58,937 bases of DNA from a bacterium (GTDB taxonomy: Bacteria; Patescibacteriota; Patescibacteriia; JAHIZJ01). Where the stretch lies: assembly GCA_030699685.1 (NCBI GenBank), contig JAUYLJ010000016.1:1-58937 (forward strand), given 5' to 3'. Shown here piece by piece: positions 25,898 to 36,219 of this stretch (position 1 is its first letter; each line of letters starts with the position of its first letter). A model generated the notes under the pieces. It did not search any database and had not been told where the DNA came from. It saw only the letters and a program-made list of their open reading frames with translations. The translations under genes and the position numbers were made by a program.

Positions 25898-26656
25898 TTA
25901 GGAACCAGTAGTCAGTCCCGGAGAGAGCGGCTTCCCGTATCTGGCCAGCTCTACCCAATGCTCTTTCGGGCGAATACGCTTCGACCCTGCTTGGCAGAGT
26001 GGGCAAACATCTGGACCGCTCCAGGTTTGGATGTCGTAGTGTGCGTAAGCTGTCACCGGTCTGTCTTCGAACACCGTCACATCCGACCGGTGAATGAGCA
26101 CTCCAACAACCGGTGCGAACCGGACTGGATGAGGATTGCCATCCCGGATTCCCTGACGGACTGCCTTCAGGGTGCTTGCAGTCGTCATGAGCTCTTCGAC
26201 CTGAAGGACAACCTCGTCGGGAGCAATGGTCAGCCGCTTCCACTGCTGGGTTTTTTCAGGACCCTTTACCGTGAAATCATGCTGAGCATTAGCTCCGATA
26301 GCCACGCTGTGAGAAAGATCGGCTCCAGCGTGGTCAGAGCCGATTACCCAATCAATCGCCCCGTTGTAGCGCTCCCGGATCTTTTCCAGGAGCTTGACGC
26401 CGAAGAGCTGGCAAAGGTTGGTGTATCTCAGAACGCGCAAAGTATCGATAAAGCCGTCACTGCAACCTCCGGCAGTGAGCTCGGCATGCGGATGTTCCGG
26501 ATTGCCGGAATGAAACCACATCGCTTCGCACAGGCCGAAGATATGGCCGATCTCAGCTTCTGAAAGATGGCGTCCGGCAAAGTGTTCGGATTCGAGCTGT
26601 CGGAGCTCGCCCACACTTGTCATTGCGAAGACGTCTTCGGAATTGAGAACTCCCAT
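25898..26656 (-). CDS. Orotate phosphoribosyltransferase-like protein
   Basis: 252 aa. Features of an OPRT-type phosphoribosyltransferase: HPHAELTAGGCSDGFIDTLRVL (the HAxLxSGxHS substrate region), WVIGSDHAGADLSHSVA (pyrophosphate loop region) and VLQVEELMTTASTLKAVRQGI in place of the PRPP motif VVVDDxxTTGxS, plus FAPVVGVLIHRSD. A CPLC pair lies near the C-terminus. The PRPP motif keeps acidic and TT residues but is unusual, so exact substrate is uncertain. It starts 11 bp after pyrF, and the pair would convert orotate through OMP to UMP. Confidence 0.7.
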   Translation of the reverse strand: MGVLNSEDVFAMTSVGELRQLESEHFAGRHLSEAEIGHIFGLCEAMWFHSGNPEHPHAELTAGGCSDGFIDTLRVLRYTNLCQLFGVKLLEKIRERYNGAIDWVIGSDHAGADLSHSVAIGANAQHDFTVKGPEKTQQWKRLTIAPDEVVLQVEELMTTASTLKAVRQGIRDGNPHPVRFAPVVGVLIHRSDVTVFEDRPVTAYAHYDIQTWSGPDVCPLCQAGSKRIRPKEHWVELARYGKPLSPGLTTGS

Positions 26657-26667
26657 TGCGTGTCATC

Positions 26668-27573
26668 CTATCCCTGCGACCCGACGCCCGGAGTAAGTAT
26701 CCGGTAACGGTTGATCTGGTTGTTGAGTTCTTCGGCCTTCAAGCCGGCGGCCTCGGCGAAGTCCTCTCCGTCAGAGGCGAAGATGATTCCGCGAGACGAG
26801 TTGATGATCATCCCGGTTCCATCCTCAGTTTGTCCGGCTTCTACCGCTAGCTGGACTGGGTCACCCTGAACTTCACCGTGATCCGCCTGTTGCTTCCCGA
26901 GGCCGGGATTGAGCAGGTAGACACGGTTTCCGATCGCCTCGCGCATCTGACGCAGCTCGCCGGGATAGGTGGCGCCCATGACGAGGCCGATGTTGCTGTT
27001 GGCGTTCCACTTGGCGGCGATCCGTCTGCCTGACCAGAGCCAATAAGGCTCAGTCAGAGGTTCACCATCCCTCACCCCGGTTAACACCGGCGCGTCTTGC
27101 ATCTCCTGGGCGCCGGGATTGCTGGTCCGGCAGACGAAGATGGCGCCGCGATCCGGACGCTCGAAGAAGGGCGCCATAGACTGGCTGCCCGGGTAGGATC
27201 CCAGCGTGACCGCGTCGGCGCCATAGACGTCGAAGCAGGTGCGGGCGTAGGCCTGGGCCGTGTTCAGGACGTCGAATCTCTTCGCGTCCAGGATAACGAC
27301 GTGATGATGATGCGTTCGGCGGAGTTCCTGGATGGCTTCGATCATCGCGCCCAGCATCCGCGCTTCTTCGTAGAAGGCAATCTGGAACTTGAAGAAGGCG
27401 CAGTGCGGCGCGCACTTCTCGGCGACAGCCAGAACGAACTCAACGATCGCGTCGTGCTGCGGCCGCTTTCGCAGATGGGCGGGTAGCTGACTGACGTCCA
27501 CGTCCATCCCGACGCAGACGAGGCTGTTGGTAAACTTCCAGGCCCGTTCAAGCCGTTCTCTGAAGGTGTCCAT
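26668..27573 (-). CDS. pyrF: Orotidine 5'-phosphate decarboxylase (type 2)
   Basis: 301 aa starting MDTFRERLERAWKFTNSLVCVGMDVD, after a GGAGG site. The catalytic DAKRFDV (D-x-K-x-x-D, strand 3) is visible, with FFKFQIAFYE before it and GLVMGATYPGELRQMRE and LLNPGLGKQQADHG in the phosphate-binding part. The length and spacing fit the long PyrF subfamily known from mycobacteria. It decarboxylates OMP to UMP. A long in-frame extension upstream overlaps the 75-aa gene and is not used. It lies between the 75-aa gene and the OPRT-like gene. Confidence 0.9.
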   Translation of the reverse strand: MDTFRERLERAWKFTNSLVCVGMDVDVSQLPAHLRKRPQHDAIVEFVLAVAEKCAPHCAFFKFQIAFYEEARMLGAMIEAIQELRRTHHHHVVILDAKRFDVLNTAQAYARTCFDVYGADAVTLGSYPGSQSMAPFFERPDRGAIFVCRTSNPGAQEMQDAPVLTGVRDGEPLTEPYWLWSGRRIAAKWNANSNIGLVMGATYPGELRQMREAIGNRVYLLNPGLGKQQADHGEVQGDPVQLAVEAGQTEDGTGMIINSSRGIIFASDGEDFAEAAGLKAEELNNQINRYRILTPGVGSQG

Positions 27574-27599
27574 GAGAAATCTTCCTCCCCGGTGGGTTG

Positions 27600-27827
27600 T
27601 TACCAGACTATGAAGGTGGTTCCGTACAGGTGGAGGACGAATCCTCCCCCCGGAGTCGGACAGCTGTCCGCGGGATAGCGGGATTCTGCACCCATTTCTC
27701 GGACGCTGAGCAAGCGTCCTTCGTCGCTCAGGCCGCAAGTAGCGGCTCCAGGTTCAGTCTTGTGACTGCTTGGAACCACCGCAGCCAAAAACGCGAAGCC
27801 GCGCAGTAGCATCGGTAGTATTCTCAT
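27600..27827 (-). CDS. Small putative secreted protein
   Basis: 75 aa. MRILPMLLRGFAFLAAVVPSSHK could be a signal peptide; the mature part has two cysteines (TCGLSDEG, DSCPTPGGGF) and ends FVLHLYGTTFIVW. No family is recognised. A GAGGGC ribosome-binding site lies ahead of the ATG, there is a good promoter upstream (27892-27920), and pyrF begins 26 bp after the stop. That context is why it is called; it could instead be part of the pyrF leader. Confidence 0.45.
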   Translation of the reverse strand: MRILPMLLRGFAFLAAVVPSSHKTEPGAATCGLSDEGRLLSVREMGAESRYPADSCPTPGGGFVLHLYGTTFIVW

Positions 27828-27844
27828 CGTGCCCTCATGTGACG

Positions 27845-27875
27845 TGGTATTTTGTTGTCAGGGAGCAGTGCTCCC
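27845..27875 (-). promoter_or_regulatory. Leader hairpin shared with the secreted-protein operon
   Basis: TGGTATTTTGTTGTCA followed by GGGAGCAGTGCTCCC (7-bp arms). The same arrangement, TGGTATTCAGTTGTCA plus a hairpin, is found at 25257-25288 before another operon on the same strand. Confidence 0.5.
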
Positions 27876-27891
27876 CTCCGTGAGCGCCACT

Positions 27892-27920
27892 ATCGTATCA
27901 CGCGTCAATACGCCGGTCAA
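27892..27920 (-). promoter_or_regulatory. Promoter of the 75-aa/pyrF operon
   Basis: TTGACC (27915-27920) and TACGAT (27892-27897) on the minus strand with a 17-bp spacer. The spacer contains most of acgcgtcaatacgccgg (27900-27916), which is repeated exactly at 58159-58175 in another promoter. Confidence 0.6.
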
Positions 27921-28263
27921 ACAAAATAAAAAGTGAATGGATAATTAACAACGGGTAACTTGTAACTGGGACTGGGAAATGAGGATTAGTAATAGTGATG
28001 AATAACCAGTAATCAGATATGGGTACAGTTGAGAGTTACGGGTGACGAGTGACTGGTTAATTAGTTGATTGGATAATTAGTTAATTAGAAATACTACACC
28101 GCTTTGCATAATTTCACACTACGGTGATCTGCCGTAGGCACGACATAATGTATCATTCACTCTAAAAAACAAGTCGGTTGAAGGAAAGAATCCGACTGCG
28201 GGGCTTATTGAGGATTAGTGGTAAAGCTGAAGCTTTATAATCCTCCCGGGCGCGCGGGGTTGC
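27921..28263. repeat. Non-coding spacer with AT-rich words and two hairpins
   Basis: At 28051-28088 there is a run of related words (gactggttaattag, ttgattggataattag, ttaattag). A terminator for the DUF456 operon (AGTCGG/CCGACT then TGTTTTTT on the minus strand) lies at 28164-28197, and a perfect hairpin AGGATTA...TAATCCT with inner AAAGCT/AGCTTT at 28210-28244. No gene is seen. Confidence 0.6.
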
Positions 28264-28755
28264 CTAGAGCGTTTTCCAGAGGAAAAGGCCGATGATCATG
28301 ATGCCGACCGCTACTTTCACGATTGTGCCGCCGACAAAACCGACCAGGTGGTAGTTTTCCGTCTCAATCTTGTAGATAGCATCGCGGCCGGAAACGAGCT
28401 CACCAATGACCGCGCCGACAATCGGGAGAATCACCAGTACGGCGGGAGTATTAAAACCCGCTCCGATAATTCCTCCGGCCAGCGCTCCTGCCACGCCCCA
28501 GAAGCTGATTTCAAGCTTCCGAGTACCGCGGAGACTGGCGATGAGATCAAGTAAAAACACCAGGATGATCAAGAGTGTGGTCAGGATAAGGAAATTCGCG
28601 TCAATCTTCTCGAACTCGGTGGTAATCCCGTAAATGACCACCACACTCCAGAGTAGGGGTAAGCCAGGGAGGGACGGAAAAATAGTTCCTAAAAACCCGA
28701 TCACCATCAGCAAAGCGGTGACAACGACGAGAAGGGAATTGACTGTTTCAAACAT
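28264..28755 (-). CDS. DUF456 membrane protein
   Basis: 163 aa from MFETVNSLLVVVTALLMVIGFLGTIFPSLPGLPLLW, with five or so membrane segments. GTIFPSLPGLPLLW, the glycine-rich AGALAGGIIGAGFNTPAVLVILPIVGAVIGELVSG and the C-terminal GFVGGTIVKVAVGIMIIG are the DUF456 pattern. Function is unknown. The start at 28755 is chosen because the longer frame overlaps rnc; it leaves a 10-bp gap. Last gene of the rpmF-nusB-rnc operon. Confidence 0.85.
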   Translation of the reverse strand: MFETVNSLLVVVTALLMVIGFLGTIFPSLPGLPLLWSVVVIYGITTEFEKIDANFLILTTLLIILVFLLDLIASLRGTRKLEISFWGVAGALAGGIIGAGFNTPAVLVILPIVGAVIGELVSGRDAIYKIETENYHLVGFVGGTIVKVAVGIMIIGLFLWKTL

Positions 28756-28765
28756 GATTTTATGA

Positions 28766-29458
28766 TTACCAATCCTTGGCTTGGATCGCGGCTCGGGCGG
28801 CGTTTTCTTCCGCCTCGTGTTTGGAGGCACCGCGACCGCGGGCGATTTCGGTGTTATCGAGGTAGACGCCGATGACGAATTCTTTGGCGTGATCCGGGCC
28901 CGATTCTTCCATCACCTGGTAGCGCGGAGTGATGGATTCGATTTCCTGAGCTTTTTCCTGGAAGCGGCTTTTCGGGTCGAGATACAGCTTGTGTTCGAGG
29001 ATTTCTTCCAGCTTGGGCAGGAGTGTTCGGTGGATGAAATCCTTGGCTTGGTCGTAATCCTGATCCATATAGATCGCGCCGATCACCGCTTCATAAGCGT
29101 TGGCAATGATGTACCGCCGGGCTTTTTCGTTCGTGTCCCGGGCTTCACCGCGGCTCAGGTGAAGTGAATCATAGAGGTTGAGGGCTTCGGCAGCGTCGGC
29201 CAAGGTCTGGCTTTTGACGAGCGAGGCTCTCCAGTTGGTCAGCTCGCCCTCAGGTTTGTCAGGAAAAGCGTCAAAGAGGTGACGGGTCACGACCAGTTCG
29301 AGCACGGCGTCACCCAGGAACTCCAGACGTTCATTGTGGCCCAGGGCGAAACCCGGATGCTCGTTTAAGTATGACCGGTGAACCAACGCTTGGGTTAAGA
29401 GGTCTTGGTCGCGAAACTTCACGCCAATATTTTTTTCTACTTCGGAATGATCTTTCAT
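28766..29458 (-). CDS. rnc: Ribonuclease III
   Basis: 230 aa starting MKDHSEVEKNIGVKF after an AGGAG site (a longer frame begins at 29482). The catalytic signature HNERLEFLGDAVLELVV is present, as are the second acidic site ANAYEAVIGAIYMDQ and the C-terminal double-stranded-RNA-binding domain (FQEKAQEIESITPRYQVMEESGPDHAKEFVIGVYLD ... ASKHEAEENAARAAI). It cleaves double-stranded RNA, including rRNA precursors. It lies between nusB and DUF456. Confidence 0.97.
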   Translation of the reverse strand: MKDHSEVEKNIGVKFRDQDLLTQALVHRSYLNEHPGFALGHNERLEFLGDAVLELVVTRHLFDAFPDKPEGELTNWRASLVKSQTLADAAEALNLYDSLHLSRGEARDTNEKARRYIIANAYEAVIGAIYMDQDYDQAKDFIHRTLLPKLEEILEHKLYLDPKSRFQEKAQEIESITPRYQVMEESGPDHAKEFVIGVYLDNTEIARGRGASKHEAEENAARAAIQAKDW

Positions 29459-29532
29459 GGTGGCTCCTGGCCGCCCCAGCAAAGGGAACCGGGAATCAAG
29501 TGATGCCGCGCTTCCTGCGCCGATGCGTTTAT

Positions 29533-29982
29533 TTATTGTTTAGGTTGAGATGGTTCACTGATTGTCTGCTCCATGTCTTTATAGATGGCCCCGAGCACGC
29601 CGTTGACAAACTTTCCGGATGACTCGCCGCCAAAGGACTTGGCGAGCTCAATCGCTTCGTTGATCGCCACTTTCGGGGGAATGTCATCGTCAAAGCGCAG
29701 TTCAAAAACTCCGATCCGGAGTATATTCCGATCGACGACGGTAATCTGCGCCAGCGGCCATTCGGGAGCGTATTTCGTGATAAGCTCATCGATCTTCGGC
29801 TGATGCTGCAGCACCCCTTCGACGATATGAAGAGTGAATTTCGGATCGTCAAACCCGGGGGCGAATTTGTCTATATTCTTCTTGGCGGTGTCAGTGATGC
29901 GTCCAGTCGTTTTTTGACCATTGAAATCCCACTCATAGAGGGTTTGCATGGCGACGGTGCGTCCGAGATGACGATTGGACAT
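29533..29982 (-). CDS. nusB: Transcription antitermination factor NusB
   Basis: 149 aa, all-helical NusB fold: [15 protein letters not shown] at the start, [32 protein letters not shown] in the middle, and [32 protein letters not shown], the family's most conserved stretch, near the end. NusB with S10 binds boxA in rRNA leaders and prevents early termination. That role is of interest because the 16S leader in this window contains a terminator-like hairpin. It lies 11 bp after rpmF. Confidence 0.95.
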   Translation of the reverse strand: MSNRHLGRTVAMQTLYEWDFNGQKTTGRITDTAKKNIDKFAPGFDDPKFTLHIVEGVLQHQPKIDELITKYAPEWPLAQITVVDRNILRIGVFELRFDDDIPPKVAINEAIELAKSFGGESSGKFVNGVLGAIYKDMEQTISEPSQPKQ

Positions 29983-29993
29983 GGAAACTTCGC

Positions 29994-30269
29994 TTAGGTG
30001 ACGATGTTTTTTTCGGAAGCCTCTTCCGCGGCTTTTTGTTCCTGTTTGGCCCGTTCTTTTCTCTCTTGTTTGGCTTTCTCCTTGTTGCGAGAGAAAGTGA
30101 TATCAATCACTTCGCGGCCGCGATAGGTGCCGCAAAACCCGCAGGCTCTGTGAGGCAAAACCGGCTTCTTGCATTTTGGACACGTCAACAGGGCTCTGGG
30201 CTGGCTGTGAATATGGGAGCGCCGGTTGCCGCGTCGTGATTTCGTTCCTTTTTTTGTTGGGAGAGCCAT
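29994..30269 (-). CDS. rpmF: 50S ribosomal protein L32
   Basis: 91 aa. [20 protein letters not shown] is the L32 start and the zinc ribbon is CPKC ... CGFC (residues about 30-48) followed by [13 protein letters not shown]-rich extension of about 30 residues follows the usual end. First gene of the rpmF-nusB-rnc-DUF456 operon, with a promoter at 30281-30309. Confidence 0.95.
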   Translation of the reverse strand: MALPTKKGTKSRRGNRRSHIHSQPRALLTCPKCKKPVLPHRACGFCGTYRGREVIDITFSRNKEKAKQERKERAKQEQKAAEEASEKNIVT

Positions 30270-30280
30270 ACGATGGTATA

Positions 30281-30309
30281 AGTATACTTAATATTTCATT
30301 ATTCCGCAA
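30281..30309 (-). promoter_or_regulatory. Promoter of the rpmF operon
   Basis: TTGCGG (30304-30309) and TATACT (30281-30286) on the minus strand, 17 bp apart. The spacer on to 30460 shows no gene. Confidence 0.55.
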
Positions 30310-30460
30310 GCTTTCGCGGTGGATTTCGGTGGAAATTCAAAACATTCTTACCATAGGATTGAGGCTTTGGCAAGAGAAAAAAGCGGAAAAACGATGCGGT
30401 TCCCCGGATATCGATTGTCTGGAGTTTTGGGTTTTCCAAGAGACGCCATTTTACTCAGGC

Positions 30461-31204
30461 TTAGCATCTGTTATGAAGCTTCCATTGTTCCTCATGTCCG
30501 ATATTTTTTGCCCAATCAGGCACGATACAATTTTCATCAACAACTGACGATTGGTTATCATTAATCATTTGCGCGTTCGCGGCTGTCCGTGTTTGTTTGG
30601 CAAAAATGCCGGAGACGCCGAGGCTTACCACCAACACTATAAACATCGCGGCTATGCTCGCGTGAAGGAGAGATACATTTTGTATTTTTTCCGGTTTAAA
30701 CTCTTCACACGTGCCGCCGGGGCATATTTGCGCTTTGTCTTTTTTGAAGAAATTATAGAGAGAGCAACCGATGCAGATCCCAAGCGCTGATTCAAAGAAC
30801 AGGAGCGTTAGGCAAATCAGGCATAGTAAAAGATTGACCGGTCCAACGATGTTATTTACCACCAACACGATGAACATCGTTGCCGCCAGCCCCAATCCCA
30901 GACCCCACGCAAAACGTTTTTGCGCTACGCCCGTGTACTCCACGTTTTGCCTGCGCACAAGCAAGCGGCCGATGATCAATGTCGGCGCGTACCGGGGATT
31001 GACGACCACCCTGATCACGAAGTCTATCAGAAACGAGGTGATAAAAATTTTCATTAATATAAAATCACCCGTATACCCGGCGCTCATAAACGAGGCGAAC
31101 GCGGCGAGAAGCAATATCCCCGCGGCGGTGCGAACTTCACGTTCATTCAGGACGGGTACCACATAACCTTCAATTTGTTCGCCAAAGTGTATTATCTTGC
31201 TCAT
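30461..31204 (-). CDS. DUF4395 membrane protein
   Basis: 247 aa. It starts HFGEQIEGYVVPVLNEREVRTAAGILLL; residues to about 155 form a DUF4395 domain with four membrane segments, NPRYAPTLIIGRLLV and the membrane-border cysteines ALGICIGCSLYNFF. A cytoplasmic link with CPGGTC leads to a fifth segment and an external tail with two more cysteines. DUF4395 genes are often found next to sulfurtransferase, thioredoxin-like or CsoR-family genes, so a link to sulfane sulfur or copper is possible. It starts one base after the CsoR-family gene. Confidence 0.82.
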   Translation of the reverse strand: MSKIIHFGEQIEGYVVPVLNEREVRTAAGILLLAAFASFMSAGYTGDFILMKIFITSFLIDFVIRVVVNPRYAPTLIIGRLLVRRQNVEYTGVAQKRFAWGLGLGLAATMFIVLVVNNIVGPVNLLLCLICLTLLFFESALGICIGCSLYNFFKKDKAQICPGGTCEEFKPEKIQNVSLLHASIAAMFIVLVVSLGVSGIFAKQTRTAANAQMINDNQSSVVDENCIVPDWAKNIGHEEQWKLHNRC

Positions 31205-31205
31205 T

Positions 31206-31478
31206 TTATTTTTTATGAAGGGTAAGTATTCGTGTCAGCTTTTTCGTTTTCGCCGACGATACTTTCCTATCCCCCAGCAATTCATTCAGGATAAACCCTT
31301 CCAGCGTTCTCGCGCGCAGAGAGTCAAAAGATTTGGCAATGGAGGTAGTCAGCTGGGCGACATCGGCGCAATCTTTATCTTCTGCCATGTATTTTCTCAG
31401 CGTCTTGATTTGCCCTTGAATCCGATTGAGATGGTCGATGCTTTGTTTTCTGCGCGCATGTGCGTGACGCGTGGTCAT
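31206..31478 (-). CDS. CsoR/FrmR-family metal- or thiol-sensing repressor
   Basis: 90 aa, all helical: RKQSIDHLNRIQGQIKTLRKYMAEDKDCADVAQLTTSIAKSFDSL is the standard CsoR/RcnR/CstR core with its conserved Cys (C37). The second helix normally has an H-x3-C pair (HLEHCV-like); here it is RTLEGFI, so neither ligand is present. The usual Cu(I) site cannot form, and a different sensing chemistry, or none, is implied. An operator-like promoter lies directly upstream, and the DUF4395 gene directly downstream. Confidence 0.88.
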   Translation of the reverse strand: MTTRHAHARRKQSIDHLNRIQGQIKTLRKYMAEDKDCADVAQLTTSIAKSFDSLRARTLEGFILNELLGDRKVSSAKTKKLTRILTLHKK

Positions 31479-31496
31479 AATGCCAATGTGTTGAAT

Positions 31497-31525
31497 ATTA
31501 TATACCCCTCCCCCTATAGTATCAA
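31497..31525 (-). promoter_or_regulatory. Promoter with a G-tract operator for the CsoR-type operon
   Basis: TTGATA (31520-31525) and TATAAT (31497-31502) on the minus strand flank a 17-bp spacer, ctatagggggaggggta, that holds two G-tracts bounded by A/T. CsoR-type repressors bind such sites in their own promoters, so autoregulation is likely. Confidence 0.7.
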
Positions 31526-31745
31526 GTTTTTCAACACCTGTACAGCGGTGCCCTGCTCAGGAATCCCTTGGCAGGATTTGATCGGGTATCGAAAGAGCGA
31601 CGAAACAGTCAGCATGAAGTTCCTCCTCAGTCAACGGTGTGCGGAGAAAATATCATGAGTGAATGTTTAGCGCAAGTGTAATTATGAGAGTAGGATCTTT
31701 TTGGAAAAAGATAGGTAGGGATCATTCCAAATTACAACACTGGTT

Positions 31746-31776
31746 AAAAAAACAGAGAACATGGGTAGTTCTCTGT
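31746..31776 (-). terminator. Terminator of the 136-aa gene
   Basis: Minus-strand stem ACAGAGAAC / GTTCTCTGT with a seven-base loop and then TTTTTTT. The same stem is used again at 33086-33114. Confidence 0.85.
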
Positions 31777-31793
31777 TGACTGATCCCGTCAGC

Positions 31794-32204
31794 CTAGGAC
31801 TTGATGACGGCATACCCGCCGTTTGAGATGACAACCGCACGATTCCCTTGATTCATGTAGAGAATGGTAGCGCGATCATCCTTCTCGTGAGGCGTTGAGT
31901 TGAGTTGCTCTGGAACGACGAGAGAGTAGGCCTTATCAGGGTAGCACCTGGCGAGCAAAACTCTCAGACTTGCGATATCTTCCGGGCTGCTGGGCAGCCG
32001 GTCATATTGTCTCTTGAAGATCAGGACAGCTACTCTGCCGTCCATAGCGGCCCGAGAATTGTTTAGCCGCTGGGTGGCCAGCGTCTCAGGGCCTAGTCCG
32101 ATGCCTTCACGGATTGCGGTAGGCACGATGGTGCCGAAAGCGAAGAGGCAAAGGGTGCAGAAAAGCAGAAAAAGCAGAAACGGTGTAGTGGGGACGGAAC
32201 GCAT
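31794..32204 (-). CDS. Small secreted or membrane-anchored protein
   Basis: 136 aa. The N-terminus (PFLLFLLFCTLCLFAFGTIVP) is a signal peptide or anchor. The mature part contains VAVLIFKRQYDRLPSSPEDIASLRVLL, similar in pattern to the early part of pseudopilins, and then ARCYPDKAYSLVVPEQL and ILYMNQGNRAVVISNGGYAVI, likely strands. No family is assigned. Strong GGAGG site nine bases before the ATG; TTGACA near 32296 with TACCAA 17 bp downstream may be the promoter, divergent to the next gene. Confidence 0.65.
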   Translation of the reverse strand: MRSVPTTPFLLFLLFCTLCLFAFGTIVPTAIREGIGLGPETLATQRLNNSRAAMDGRVAVLIFKRQYDRLPSSPEDIASLRVLLARCYPDKAYSLVVPEQLNSTPHEKDDRATILYMNQGNRAVVISNGGYAVIKS

Positions 32205-32443
32205 AAGGGTAGACCTCCGACCGTTGGTTGATGCGAAAGGAGCGAGACTATATCAAAGGGACCTTCATTGGTAGCACGTTGAAGCAGCTGTGTCAATACT
32301 GACGATTTTTGTCGCCGTTCTCAGTGTTATATAATCTCGTTTTGGATACGGCTGGGTCTTTTTGCAGTTCTGCCGAGAAAATTTTACTTAACGAAACGGA
32401 AGGAGTAGAATTAATAAAACCGAAACTGTTGAAGGGGGTGAAT

Positions 32444-33016
32444 ATGCGAGCAACTGTCAGAACCGTGGCGTTCTTTACATTGTGCTGTCTGTCGATCACC
32501 TTTGTGCTATCCGCATGCAAAGAGACAACCGAACCGGCAGGTCCTGACTGTTCGGTGATCACGCCACAGTCAGACGTGTACCTAGAGGGCGGAAGGTTTG
32601 GTATTGGTGGCGTGGATATCAAAGGGATGTACCAGCAGGATGGAATCAAGTTGGGGGAAGAGTGTGAGAATTTCACAGTGCTCTCGTATGGTGGAGTGGG
32701 TAGAACATGCGACGTGGTCGGTACCGACCGATGGGTGCACCTGACCTGGATGGGTCTCAGTCTTCTAGGCATCACTATCTCTGAAGGCTGGGTAGGGGAA
32801 ACAGATAGAGGAGTGGCTCTCGGCGATACTTATGAAGATGTAGAACGAGTTTACCCCGAAGCCTTCCCTTGCCGGTACTCAAATTACCACCCGATCTATC
32901 TTGTGTTCGAAATTCGTTTTGAAGACGCAACGTATCGACGGGCTATCTTTAAATTCGATCAAGATGACCGCCTCGTCGAAGTCGGACTTGGTTACGGGCC
33001 ATCCAATTGCAGATAG
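32444..33016 (+). CDS. Putative lipoprotein
   Basis: 190 aa from MRATVRTVAFFTLCCLSITFVLSACKETTEPAGPDC. The lipobox is LSAC, with Cys25 as the lipidated residue. The mature part has repeated strand patterns (GGRFGIGGVDIKGMYQQDGIKLG, GISLGDTYEDVERVYPEAF-like) and five more cysteines; no domain is recognised. A strong AGGGGGTG site precedes the ATG; the longer frame from 32309 is not used. TATAAT at 32330-32335 may be its -10 box. Confidence 0.7.
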   Translation: MRATVRTVAFFTLCCLSITFVLSACKETTEPAGPDCSVITPQSDVYLEGGRFGIGGVDIKGMYQQDGIKLGEECENFTVLSYGGVGRTCDVVGTDRWVHLTWMGLSLLGITISEGWVGETDRGVALGDTYEDVERVYPEAFPCRYSNYHPIYLVFEIRFEDATYRRAIFKFDQDDRLVEVGLGYGPSNCR

Positions 33017-33053
33017 TTCTCGTGGAAGCAGCGCTCATTCAATCACCAGCACT

Positions 33054-33083
33054 CCCCGAACATGAGTCCGGGGATCTTTTTTT
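33054..33083 (+). terminator. Terminator of the lipoprotein gene
   Basis: Stem CCCCG / CGGGG (with TCCGGGG pairing) followed by TTTTTTT, 38 bp after the stop codon. Confidence 0.8.
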
Positions 33084-33085
33084 AA

Positions 33086-33114
33086 CAAAAACAGAGAACT
33101 TGGGGGTTCTCTGT
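33086..33114 (-). terminator. Terminator of the gyrA operon
   Basis: Minus-strand stem ACAGAGAAC / GTTCTCTGT followed by TTTTTGTT, 65 bp after the last gene. Its stem is identical to that at 31746-31776, though the loops differ. Confidence 0.8.
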
Positions 33115-33178
33115 GGGGGGTGGCTGTGAAACCTGAATCGTTTCGGGGATTTTGGTAGGTGAAATCGTGGACGCAGAC

Positions 33179-33751
33179 TCATACACGCTTCTCGCAGTCT
33201 TGCACTATCTCATCCGCATCGTAAAATTCCTTTTTGTAGTACTCCAAGGCTTGAGACAGGATAGAGAGGTCTTTGATCGGGACTGGGTTGGCAACGTAGT
33301 GCTTGATCCAGGTTGCCGCTTCTTGAATGTTTCCTACTAGTGAATCACAAACCGTTGCCACGAAGGGATCGGTGTAGTTCTCAAACACGCGACCGCGGAT
33401 TTCTTTCTTGGCTTTACGGAATTTTCCCTCTTGACGCGCAATGCCGATCAGGGGTTTGTGATAGTGTTTGGTGACCAGCATTTCTATTGAGCCGCCTACG
33501 CTGATATCATCAGTCAGATTGACAATGACAAGATCAGCCGAACGGATCATATAGCAGTCGCGCCCGAATACGAGTTTTGAATCGTTTTCATTCAGACCGA
33601 AATCACCCCTTCCTTTAATCGGATCGAGGTTGATAATTTCAAACCCTGTCATTCTGGTAAGTTCGGCGCAGAATTCATCCCGCCAGTCGTGACGTCCAAA
33701 AACAGAGTCTGGCGATACTTTACCAGCTACGTATGTCAGCAGTTTCTTCAT
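33179..33751 (-). CDS. Nucleoside 2-deoxyribosyltransferase-like protein
   Basis: 190 aa. KKLLTYVAGKVSPDSVFGRHDWRDEF at the N-terminus and FGRDCYMIRSADLVIVNLTDDISVGGSIEMLVTKHYHKPLIGI in the middle fit the nucleoside deoxyribosyltransferase-like (flavodoxin-like) fold, in which the conserved Asp of ADLVIVNL and the S/G-S-x-E-M region form the active site. CPR genomes often have such copies; nucleoside or nucleotide salvage is likely, but the substrate is unknown. It follows gyrA by 5 bp and ends the operon. Confidence 0.75.
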   Translation of the reverse strand: MKKLLTYVAGKVSPDSVFGRHDWRDEFCAELTRMTGFEIINLDPIKGRGDFGLNENDSKLVFGRDCYMIRSADLVIVNLTDDISVGGSIEMLVTKHYHKPLIGIARQEGKFRKAKKEIRGRVFENYTDPFVATVCDSLVGNIQEAATWIKHYVANPVPIKDLSILSQALEYYKKEFYDADEIVQDCEKRV

Positions 33752-33756
33752 GCGTG

Positions 33757-36204
<2,448 letters not shown>

Positions 36205-36219
36205 GCGAGTGAATGAAGT

